From assembly GCA_002082585.1 (NCBI GenBank), contig CP020563.1:1048001-1112000 (forward strand): 64,000 nucleotides of DNA, given 5' to 3'. A model generated the notes under the pieces. It made no database searches. It worked only from the letters and a program-made list of their open reading frames with translations, and was not told the DNA's origin. Origin of the DNA: Kitasatospora albolonga. Lineage in GTDB: Bacteria; Actinomycetota; Actinomycetes; Streptomycetales; Streptomycetaceae. Made by a program: the position numbers and the translations under genes. Shown piece after piece: positions 1-7,306 of the stretch (its first letter is position 1; every line of letters begins with the position of its first letter).

Positions 1-414
1 TTCGGATTCCGTCAGACGCGCGGGATCGTTGTCGGGCACCTCGAACCGGCCGGTCAGGTGCGCGAAGGGGGCCACCTGGCGGATGCCGTCGAGGGGTACC
101 CCGTCGTGCCACGCCCGGGCGGCTCCGGCGATCTGCGCCAGGTCGTCCGTCCTGCCGTCGACGAGAGCCATGCCCTGGAACGCTTCCTCGCCCCTGATGG
201 ACCACCCCCGTTCATACGACCACGCGCTGATCACCAGGAGCTTGCGGTGCGGCAGGGTGCTTTCGACGGCCACGTGGCTCAGGGGAGCGGAATCGGAGGA
301 CATGAGGGGGACGGCATCGAGGCAGCCGTCCCCCTCCGCGCGGAGTGCTGCGGCGAGGTCGCCGCAGGCCGCGATGTCGGGGTACAGGACGGCGGGATCG
401 GGAGGAGTGGGCAC
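1..414 (-). CDS. DUF6193-like protein (partial, cut by left edge)
   Basis: The first 138 codons are visible and the rest lies beyond the left edge. The protein starts VPTPPDPAVLYPDIAACGD and includes SWSYERGWSIRGEEAFQG-like and AHLTGRFEVPDND segments. These resemble Streptomyces proteins labelled DUF6193 family natural product biosynthesis protein; that link is from memory. The start chosen is GTG at 414 with GGAG just upstream; the spacing is only 2 nt, so the start is uncertain. It has no signal peptide or membrane segment in the visible part. It lies on the same strand as the next operon but is separated from it by about 215 nt holding a terminator-like hairpin, so it is probably a separate transcript. 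Its function is unknown. Confidence 0.55.
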   Translation of the reverse strand, partial: MPTPPDPAVLYPDIAACGDLAAALRAEGDGCLDAVPLMSSDSAPLSHVAVESTLPHRKLLVISAWSYERGWSIRGEEAFQGMALVDGRTDDLAQIAGAARAWHDGVPLDGIRQVAPFAHLTGRFEVPDNDPARLTESE

Positions 415-571
415 GGCTCCTGATTGTGCCCGAGTCGCCGATTCCCTCAGCGGCTGGGGTGGGTGGACGGGACATAGGGAGGGAGGCAGGCAGGTCCGGA
501 CCCTGGTCGAACAGGTCGTACGTTTCCTGCCTTGGTTTCCCGGACCAGCCCTCCGCCACGGCGCGGACGCC

Positions 572-605
572 CCGGGGCCGTCGCCGCTTTCCTCGACGGC
601 CCCGG
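572..605 (-). terminator. Hairpin after the DUF6002 gene, likely terminator of the four-gene minus operon
   Basis: A perfect 12-bp stem (572-583 pairing with 594-605) closes a 10-nt loop, 23 nt downstream of the stop codon at 629. There is no strong T run, as is common in GC-rich actinomycetes. Nothing else was seen in the 415-628 gap. Confidence 0.6.
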
Positions 606-628
606 TCCGCCCGCACGGTGGCAATCGC

Positions 629-2002
629 TCACAGCAGCGCCGCGGCGATGTCCTCGACCGTCGACACGGGGACGAGCTCCGATGCGGCCGGTGTCCGTAC
701 GTCGGCGTCGGCGTACCAGCCCGAGCCGTGGACCACCACGTCCCGGCCCGCCTCGACCAGTCCTCGGTCGACGGCGTTGAACACTCCGGTCAGCGCCATG
801 ACCAGCGACCATTCGCGCAGCGCCCGCGGATCGGCCGGCAGGGGGCGCGGGTGGTCCGCGGTCCTGTCCCGCAGTGCCGCGTAGCGTTCGAGGCACTCGT
901 GGCGCGAGATCACGATGCCGTCGCCGCCGTGCCGGGTGATGATGGCGTTCATCGCCGGTGAGGTGGCCGGGCGGTGGGTGTAGAAGGTCGGGTCGAGGAT
1001 CTCGTCGACCGCTTCGGTGACCCCGGGGAAGCGCGGGTCCGCCTCCTGCCGCCACAGTCCGTCGGCGCCGCGCCCGTAGTGCGGCAGTCCGGCCCGGTCG
1101 AAGCTGCCCCGGCGCAGGCTGAGCACCATGTCGGGGGTCCCCAGGTGCTGGACGAGCAGGGTCGCCGGGCGGCTCTCCGGGCGCGTCGTCCCGGCGGCCT
1201 CCAGCACGTCCCGGCCCGCGTGGTAGCCGAGCATCCCGAACGCGCTCGACACCGCGTGGGCGTGCAGCCTCGGCCGGGCGGCGTCGGTCGGGTCCGCGTC
1301 CTGCTCGAAGAAGGCCCGCGCGGTGTCGGCGACGACGTAGTTGCGCAGGTCCATCGAGTACCACAGGTTCACACCGTGGCGCCGCTTGAGGTCCGCCGCG
1401 TAGGTGTCGGTGAACTGCCGGGCCAGCGCCTTGACGTCCTCGGCGCGCTCGCCGTCGTACACCATCAGCGGGTTGCGGGACCGGAGTTCCGCGTCCTCGC
1501 TCAGGCCGCCGGTCCGCAGCTTGGAGCGGCCCGAGGCCGGGGCCAGGGTGGCGATCCGCAGCTGGTCGGGGGTGGCGAGGCCCGCGGCCAGGGCCCGTGC
1601 GACGGCGTCGCGGAGCGCGGTGCCCTTGTTCGCCGACGTGGGGGTGAAGATCATGACCGGCTCGCCCGTACGGCGGATGTACTCCACGGCGCGGGCGACG
1701 ATCAGCAGGGAGGGGAAGGTCTTGGTGGTGTGCGTGCCGGGGTTGCCCGCCAGGTCCAGCAGGACCAGCCGGTGGCTGTCGTACGTACCCAGCTCCCGCC
1801 ACTGGGCCCGGGCCGGTTCGAAGAACTCGCGGACGGCGGCGTCCGGTTCGGGCAGCGCGAAGCCCGGGGCGAAGGCGCCCGGTTCGGTGACCGGCGCCGG
1901 GTCGTCCACCAGGGCGGCCACGGCCTGCGGCAGCCGTTCGTAGTAGTCGAGGATCAGGTTGCGTTCGGCTGTGGGTACGGTGGCTGCGGTGGTCGTGGTC
2001 AT
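629..2002 (-). CDS. DUF6002-type protein, fold-type II PLP-enzyme-like
   Basis: 457 residues, starting at ATG 2002, which overlaps the stop of the ketosynthase gene by 4 nt (ATGA). I recognise it as the DUF6002 family seen in Streptomyces NRPS/PKS clusters. Its N-terminal half reads like a threonine-synthase/cysteine-synthase fold: GNPGTHTTK around residues 86-94 is placed like the PLP-lysine segment (Lys94 the candidate Schiff-base lysine), and TPTSANKGTAL at 120-130 is placed like the phosphate-gripping S/T-G-N-T-G loop. The family assignment is from memory; the PLP reading is my inference. As the last gene of an operon with A-T, KS and oxidoreductase genes, it may supply or modify an unusual amino acid. 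SbnA of the diaminopropionate pathway is a functional precedent for a fold-type II enzyme paired with an NAD-dependent partner. Confidence 0.75.
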   Translation of the reverse strand: MTTTTAATVPTAERNLILDYYERLPQAVAALVDDPAPVTEPGAFAPGFALPEPDAAVREFFEPARAQWRELGTYDSHRLVLLDLAGNPGTHTTKTFPSLLIVARAVEYIRRTGEPVMIFTPTSANKGTALRDAVARALAAGLATPDQLRIATLAPASGRSKLRTGGLSEDAELRSRNPLMVYDGERAEDVKALARQFTDTYAADLKRRHGVNLWYSMDLRNYVVADTARAFFEQDADPTDAARPRLHAHAVSSAFGMLGYHAGRDVLEAAGTTRPESRPATLLVQHLGTPDMVLSLRRGSFDRAGLPHYGRGADGLWRQEADPRFPGVTEAVDEILDPTFYTHRPATSPAMNAIITRHGGDGIVISRHECLERYAALRDRTADHPRPLPADPRALREWSLVMALTGVFNAVDRGLVEAGRDVVVHGSGWYADADVRTPAASELVPVSTVEDIAAALL

Positions 2003-3828
2003 GCGGGTCCTCCCCGTGTCGTCGCCCTGCGGTCCGGCGGATCGATCCAGTGCCGTCGGCGCCGGAACGGGTGGGCGGGCAACGTACAGACCCGTCCCGG
2101 GCGGTCCTTGAGGTAACTCGTCCAGTCGGTGGACTCGCCGCGCAGCCAGGAGTCGGCCGCCGCGCGCAGCTCCCCTCCGGCCTCGTCCGGCGGTGGCGGC
2201 CCGGCCTGTGGTCCCGCCGCGACCCGGCGCAGCACCTCGGCCGCCTCGGCGGGCCTCCGGGCGGCGACCGCCGCCCTGTACGGCAGGACGCGGCGGCCCA
2301 CGGCCAGGGTGTAGGCGACGTCCGCCAGGCTCAGGGCGGGTCCTGCGGACTCCAGGTGGGCGGCCAGCCGGTCACAGGCATCGGCGAGCGCCGCCGGGGA
2401 GTGCGCGGAGAGCGGCAGCAGGTGCCAGTCGGTTGGGGGCGGCTTCAGGGAGGGTGGGGGCGGTGGGGCTGGTGTGGTGTGCGGGCCGGGCGTGGTGTCC
2501 GGAGTGGGTGAAGGCGCTTGTTCCAGCACCACGTGGGCGTTGCTGCCGCCGAGTCCGAACGAGCTCACCCCGGCCAGTCGGCTGCCCGCGTGCGGCCAGG
2601 GGCCCCGTACGCGCGGGATCGTGAACGGGCCGGATTCCAGGCCGAGTCCGGGGTGCGGCTCGTGGAACTGCGCATGGGCCGGGACCGTGCCCTCCGTGAC
2701 CGCTCGGACGGCGGCCACCAGTGCGGCGATGCCCGAAGCCGCGTCCAGGTTGCCGATGTTGGCCTTGGCGGTGCCGAGCGCGCAGGACCCGGCGGGTGAC
2801 GGGCCGACCGCCTGCCAGACCTGGTGCAGGGCGGCGAGCTCGATGGCGTCGCCCAGGACCGTGGCGCTGCCGTGCGCCTCCAGATAGCCCAGTTCGTGCG
2901 GGCTCACCCCGGCGCGCGCGAGCGCCTCCGCGACCACCGCCGCCTGGCCGTCCGTCCCCGGCGCGGCGAACCCGGCGCGGTGCGCGCCGTCGTTGTTCAC
3001 CGCCCAGCCGCGCAGGACGGCGTGCACCCGGTCGCGGTCCGGGTCGAGGTCGGCGTACCGCTTGAGGACCACCGCGCCGGTGCCGGAGCCGTACCCGGTT
3101 CCGGCGGCGGACGCGTCGAAGGCCCGGGTCCGCCCGTCCGGCGAGACCAGTCCCCCGGGCGTGTGCCGGTGGCGCGGCAGCGAGACGCTCGCCCCACCGG
3201 CCACGGCGAGGTCGCAGCCGTAGTCGAGCAGGCTCTGCGCGGCGACGCAGACGGCCGTGAGGGAGCTGGAGCACGCGGTCTGGACGGCGATCGCGGGGCC
3301 GCGCAGGCCGAGCCGGTACGCCACCCGCGCGGGCAGGTACTCGGCGCCGGGCCGGATGGCGAGCTGCGCCTCCCAGTCGTCCGGGTCGCCGTCCGCCGCC
3401 TCGGGGTTGCCGAGCAGATGGAAGAGGAAGTACCGGTTGGTGGAGACGCCCGTGAAGACCCCGACATCGCCGTCGTACCGCTGCGGATCGCAGCCCGCGT
3501 CCTCCAGCGCCCCCCACGCCGACTCCAGAAACAGCCGGTGCTGCGGGTCGAGCAGCGCGGCCTCGCGGGCGTCGAAGCCGAAGAGTTCCGCGTCGAACCC
3601 GGCGATGCCGTCGAGCGCTCCGCCGGGCAGCGCCCCGCCGGACCGCACCAGCGCCGGATCGTCCAGCAGCCCCTGGCCGGCGCCGAGTTGACGCAGCTCG
3701 CCGTCGGTGTAGTCGTGTACGGCGTCGACTCCGTCGCGCAGCAGCCGCCAGAATTCCGGCACGCTGTCCGCGCCGGGGAACCGGCCCGCGAGGCCGATGA
3801 CGGCGATGCGGTCGTCGTACTCGCTCAC
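1999..3828 (-). CDS. AT-less polyketide ketosynthase with His-to-Asn change
   Basis: 609 residues from a GTG at 3828 that overlaps the preceding stop (GTGA). Residues 5-436 are a ketosynthase: active-site Cys186 in TACSSS, His319 in EAHGSAT, and KANIGNLDAASG at 355-366 where Asn360 stands in place of the His of the usual NIGH motif. After the KS comes a KS-AT linker (about 460-560) and then directly the post-AT linker near the C terminus (LPAHPFRRRRHWID). The acyltransferase is absent, as if excised, and there is no ACP. A KS lacking this His would be expected to transacylate but not decarboxylate malonyl units. The gene follows an A-T NRPS, so it may accept an aminoacyl group from that T domain. 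Its short N terminus is acidic (SEYDD), facing the Arg-rich tail of the A-T protein. Confidence 0.9.
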   Translation of the reverse strand: MSEYDDRIAVIGLAGRFPGADSVPEFWRLLRDGVDAVHDYTDGELRQLGAGQGLLDDPALVRSGGALPGGALDGIAGFDAELFGFDAREAALLDPQHRLFLESAWGALEDAGCDPQRYDGDVGVFTGVSTNRYFLFHLLGNPEAADGDPDDWEAQLAIRPGAEYLPARVAYRLGLRGPAIAVQTACSSSLTAVCVAAQSLLDYGCDLAVAGGASVSLPRHRHTPGGLVSPDGRTRAFDASAAGTGYGSGTGAVVLKRYADLDPDRDRVHAVLRGWAVNNDGAHRAGFAAPGTDGQAAVVAEALARAGVSPHELGYLEAHGSATVLGDAIELAALHQVWQAVGPSPAGSCALGTAKANIGNLDAASGIAALVAAVRAVTEGTVPAHAQFHEPHPGLGLESGPFTIPRVRGPWPHAGSRLAGVSSFGLGGSNAHVVLEQAPSPTPDTTPGPHTTPAPPPPPSLKPPPTDWHLLPLSAHSPAALADACDRLAAHLESAGPALSLADVAYTLAVGRRVLPYRAAVAARRPAEAAEVLRRVAAGPQAGPPPPDEAGGELRAAADSWLRGESTDWTSYLKDRPGRVCTLPAHPFRRRRHWIDPPDRRATTRGGPA

Positions 3829-5924
3829 CGCCGCCCCCTCCGTTCGCGGCGGGCCCGGCGCGCGGCCCGTTCGGTGACGCGGCGCAGGCCGGGCGCGGCG
3901 GTGGCATCGGGGTCGCCTTCGCCGTCTCCGTCGAGGTGGCGGGCCAGCGCGGCGACGGTCGGGTGCCGGTACAGGTCCGGCAGCGGCACCAGTACACCAA
4001 GGCTGTCCCGCAGCAACCGCTGCACATCGGCCAGCAGAAGCGAATTGCCGCCCAGATCGAAGAAGTTGGCGTCGGTGACGACGGCCTGCGTGTCGAGGGC
4101 CGTGCACCAGGCCCGGGCTATCGCCTCTTCGGTGGGGGTACGCGGCCCGAGGCCCTCTCCGCCCTGTCCCGTGGGCCGGGGCTCCCGCGGAGCGGGCAGC
4201 GCCCGGGTGTCGACCTTTCCGGTGCTGGTCAGCGGCAGGGTGTCGAGGACGGTCAGCAGGCGCGGCACCAGGTGCTCGGGCACCCGGTCCGCCAGCCCGC
4301 GGCGCAGCTCCCCGGGGTCGGGCCGGACGCCCGCGACGGGTTGGACGTACCCCAGCAGCTCCGTACGGCCCGTGCCGTCGGCCACGGCGACCGCCACGGC
4401 CCGCAGGACGCCCGGCAGAGCCGCGAGGTGGTACTCGATCTCACCGAGTTCGACACGGATGCCTCGGACCTTCACCTGGCGGTCGAGCCTGCCCAGATAC
4501 GCCAGCCTGCCGTCCGGCAGCCATCGCCCCAGGTCGCCGGTGCGGTAGCTGGACACCGACATGCGGGGAGCGGCGGAGGCGTGGTCGGTGTGCTCGGCGT
4601 GGTCCGTGACCTCGTCCCGGCCGAACCGGTCGGCGGTCAGCTCGGGCGCCCGCCAGTAGCCCGGCGCGACGAACGGGCTGTGGATGACGATCTCCCCCTC
4701 GTCGGCCGACACCTCGCCCCCGGGGCCGAGGAGCGAGATGGCGTACCCGGGCAGCGGGTGGCCGATGGGCAGGACGTCGTGCTCCAGCTCCGCGTCCGGC
4801 GGCAGGTGGTCCTGTACGGCGAAGCTGGCCTCGGTGGCCCCGTACCCGTTGACGAACACGCAGTCCGGCGCGAAGTGGGCGCGGCAGAGCAACGCGTCGT
4901 GCCGGGTGACGGATTCACCGCCGAGCACCACCGCGCGGACCGTGTCCAGGCGCCGCCCCCCGAGCGCGTCGACGAGGTAGCGGTACACCGTCGGGGTGGA
5001 GTGGAAGAGCGTCGTCCCCCGGTCGGTCAGCGCCTGCGCCAAGTAGGCCGGGCCGTGCCGCCGTACGTCCACGACGACGGCCGCCGCCCCGGCGAGCAGG
5101 GCCGCGAACGTGTCGGTCACCGCCATGTCGAAGCTGAAGGAGGACGCCACGCTCAGCCGGTCCGCCGGGGTGATGCGGAAGTTCTCGATGTGGTTGGCGA
5201 CACCGTGCAGCACATTGCGGTGCGTCTGCGGCACGCCCTTGGGTACGCCCGTGGAGCCGGAGGTGCAGAGCAGGTAGGCCAGGTCGTCGGGGGCGGTCGG
5301 GGGCTCACCGGAGTGAAGTGACCTTTCGCCGAGGCGAGTTGACTGGACGTCAGGTTCGGTCGGCCGGTCGTCGGCGCCCGTCCGGGTCGGTGGCGGTACC
5401 ACGCGCAGCGGTTCCGCCCGCAGTCCGGCCGCCGGGACCGCCTCGTCCGCGATCACGATGCCGATCCCCGCCAGCTCGACCAGTTGGGCCAGGCGCGGTG
5501 CGGGATGGGCCGGGTCCAGTGGTACGTAACAGCCTCCGGCGAACAGCACCCCCAGGATCGCGGCCACGGTCTCCGGCGAGTGCTCCAGCAGGATGCCCAC
5601 ACGGTCGCCGTGCCGGATTCCGGCGGTCCGCAGCGCGGCGGCCGTCCGGTGCGCCGCGGCGTCGAGCATCCGGTACGTCCATGGCTCGCCCTCCCCCAGC
5701 ACCGCCACGGCGTCGGGCCGACGGGCGACCTGCGCGGCGAACGCGGCCGGGATCGTGGCGTGGCCGGTGAGCGGCCGGTATCCGGGCTGCTGCCGGTGCG
5801 GGGCGGCGAAGGGGGCGAGGACGGGGGTGGTACGCGCGCCCTCCTCCGGCCGGGGCGGAAAGCTCCGGTTGTGCGGATGCGGATGTGTCGCGGTCATCTG
5901 TCCCCGCCCTTTCCTTCCGGTCAC
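3825..5924 (-). CDS. NRPS loading-type didomain (A-T)
   Basis: 699 residues from GTG 5924, which overlaps the oxidoreductase stop (GTGA); ATG 5897 is an alternative. The adenylation domain spans about 50-560, with CTSGSTGVPKG near 220-230, YRTGDLG, and a clear GRLDRQVKVRG core. The pocket residues I read by aligning to GrsA are D-M-T-H-V-G-G-F-A, which I cannot assign, though Asp235 indicates an alpha-amino acid. The thiolation domain has FFDLGGNSLL with Ser628 as the phosphopantetheine site. The C terminus is strongly Arg-rich (RRARRERRGRR), a possible docking tail. It lacks a C domain, so it should load a starter or act in trans. The next gene is a KS, so the loaded residue probably passes there. 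Confidence 0.9.
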   Translation of the reverse strand: MTGRKGRGQMTATHPHPHNRSFPPRPEEGARTTPVLAPFAAPHRQQPGYRPLTGHATIPAAFAAQVARRPDAVAVLGEGEPWTYRMLDAAAHRTAAALRTAGIRHGDRVGILLEHSPETVAAILGVLFAGGCYVPLDPAHPAPRLAQLVELAGIGIVIADEAVPAAGLRAEPLRVVPPPTRTGADDRPTEPDVQSTRLGERSLHSGEPPTAPDDLAYLLCTSGSTGVPKGVPQTHRNVLHGVANHIENFRITPADRLSVASSFSFDMAVTDTFAALLAGAAAVVVDVRRHGPAYLAQALTDRGTTLFHSTPTVYRYLVDALGGRRLDTVRAVVLGGESVTRHDALLCRAHFAPDCVFVNGYGATEASFAVQDHLPPDAELEHDVLPIGHPLPGYAISLLGPGGEVSADEGEIVIHSPFVAPGYWRAPELTADRFGRDEVTDHAEHTDHASAAPRMSVSSYRTGDLGRWLPDGRLAYLGRLDRQVKVRGIRVELGEIEYHLAALPGVLRAVAVAVADGTGRTELLGYVQPVAGVRPDPGELRRGLADRVPEHLVPRLLTVLDTLPLTSTGKVDTRALPAPREPRPTGQGGEGLGPRTPTEEAIARAWCTALDTQAVVTDANFFDLGGNSLLLADVQRLLRDSLGVLVPLPDLYRHPTVAALARHLDGDGEGDPDATAAPGLRRVTERAARRARRERRGRR

Positions 5925-7045
5925 GCCGGTCCCGCCGCCGGTACGCCTGACGGCCCCTCCGGCCCGCCCGGCGGCCCCTCCGGTGCCCGGCGCAGGCGTT
6001 CACGCAACGTCAGCAGCCGGGCGCAGACCTCCGGTGTCCGCGCGGCCTCGAACTCCTCGGTCTCCTCGGTCTCCCAGCCCGGTTCGGCCTCCGCCAGGGC
6101 CGCCGCGGCGGCCGGGGCGAACCTCACCCGCCCGTTGCCGACGACGACCCCGTCGGCCCGCGACCACCGCTGGTTGGCGGCCACCGCTTCCTCCGGGCTC
6201 AGGCCGGTCGGCAGACGGAGCGTCAGGCGGCCGCCGCTGATCCGTACCGGGTAGCCGCCGGGCAGTCCGGCCACCCCGGGCAGGCTGGTGTCCAGCTCCG
6301 AGCCGCTCGCCAGCGCGTCGATCACCATCGCCCCCGCCTGGCCGGTCACCTGGTTGAGGGACGGGCGGTCGCAGGCGCGCTGACCGGCCAGCGCCGCCGT
6401 GACGCCGTCCAGCGGCTCGTCGTCCAGCCAGCCGAGGGCCTCGCCCGCCGGGCCCGGCGGGTTCAGGTGGACATGGTGGCCCACCACCCGCAGCCGCCGC
6501 TGGTCGGGCAGGCCGAGGCCGGACTGGAGGCTCGCGGCCAGCAGCGCGACGTTGCCGATGCCGCACAGCACCGGCACCCGCAGCGCGGCCAGCAGCGGGT
6601 TGACCGCGTCCGGGAAGCAAGCGTTGACGAACCAGGAGCCGGACGCGGCCGCCGCCCGGCCCGCCACCACGGCGAGGTCCGCCTGCAACGGGAGCGTCAG
6701 GCCGAAGCCGCCGCGTCCGAGGAGGGCGGTCCAGGCGGAGGGCTCCGCCCGGCGCTCCCACGGCGACTGGTGGGAGGCGCACAGCAGCACCCCGTCCGGG
6801 GCCTCCCCCCGGATCACCTCGGGCAATGCGGCCCGCAGGTCCGGTCCGGTCGTACGGGGCCGGAACCGGACCGCCCGACCGGCCAGCGCGGCGCGCGTTC
6901 CGGCCAGTCGGCATAGGTGGACGGCACTTTCCCCCCGGGCCGCCACGACCACCCGCAGCGGCGGGCCGGACGCGGTCGCCAGGGCCGCGCAGACGGCGGA
7001 GGCCAGGGAACCGCTGCCGATCACCAGGACCGTGGGCGCCGTCAT
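5921..7045 (-). CDS. Rossmann-fold NAD(P)-dependent oxidoreductase-like protein
   Basis: 374 residues from ATG 7045, the first gene of the minus operon. The N terminus VLVIGSGSLASAVCAAL (about 5-21) is a dinucleotide-binding beta-alpha-beta turn. Later segments NACFPDAVNPLL and GHHVHLN are placed roughly like the N-P-D and G-E-H-G elements of lactate/malate dehydrogenases, and a saccharopine- or octopine-dehydrogenase-like enzyme is an alternative; no family is certain. It ends in a Gly/Pro-rich tail. Its stop overlaps the A-T start by 4 nt, so the two are translationally coupled. With the PLP-like gene in the same operon, it may help make an unusual amino acid building block. That role is inferred from context only. 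Confidence 0.6.
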   Translation of the reverse strand: MTAPTVLVIGSGSLASAVCAALATASGPPLRVVVAARGESAVHLCRLAGTRAALAGRAVRFRPRTTGPDLRAALPEVIRGEAPDGVLLCASHQSPWERRAEPSAWTALLGRGGFGLTLPLQADLAVVAGRAAAASGSWFVNACFPDAVNPLLAALRVPVLCGIGNVALLAASLQSGLGLPDQRRLRVVGHHVHLNPPGPAGEALGWLDDEPLDGVTAALAGQRACDRPSLNQVTGQAGAMVIDALASGSELDTSLPGVAGLPGGYPVRISGGRLTLRLPTGLSPEEAVAANQRWSRADGVVVGNGRVRFAPAAAAALAEAEPGWETEETEEFEAARTPEVCARLLTLRERLRRAPEGPPGGPEGPSGVPAAGPA

Positions 7046-7306
7046 GACCGAGCGCCCCGTTCGAGCGCTCGCATGGTTGCAAAAGTGATCGTCGGTATCG
7101 GCACGGCTGGATACTAACGCCCCATCGGCCTTAGTGGGGGCCCGAAAACAAGATACTCGAACACTTCCCAAGCGTCATTCCCATGGTTAGCATGCCCAAA
7201 TCCGTGCGAGATCAAGTCAGTCCTGTCCGGCCGGAATCCCCGGTGCGGGCATGGTGCAGGGGGCGAACCTCCCGACGCCTGTGGGCTTTTCCGGGGGGAG
7301 CTTGAG
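7046..7306. promoter_or_regulatory. Divergent promoter region between the minus operon and the LanB-like operon
   Basis: This 261-nt gap is noticeably less GC-rich than its surroundings. On the plus strand TTCCCA (7165-7170) and TAGCAT (7188-7193) are spaced by 17 nt and could be a sigma-70-type promoter for the LanB-like operon. A perfect 10-bp palindrome lies at 7062-7071, 17 nt upstream of the oxidoreductase start, and could be an operator. Both calls rest on sequence inspection only. Confidence 0.4.

Noticed and set aside
29-961. A 310-codon plus-strand frame at the left end
   Set aside because: It runs across the intergenic hairpin and the DUF6002 C terminus in antisense; the minus-strand frames match families.
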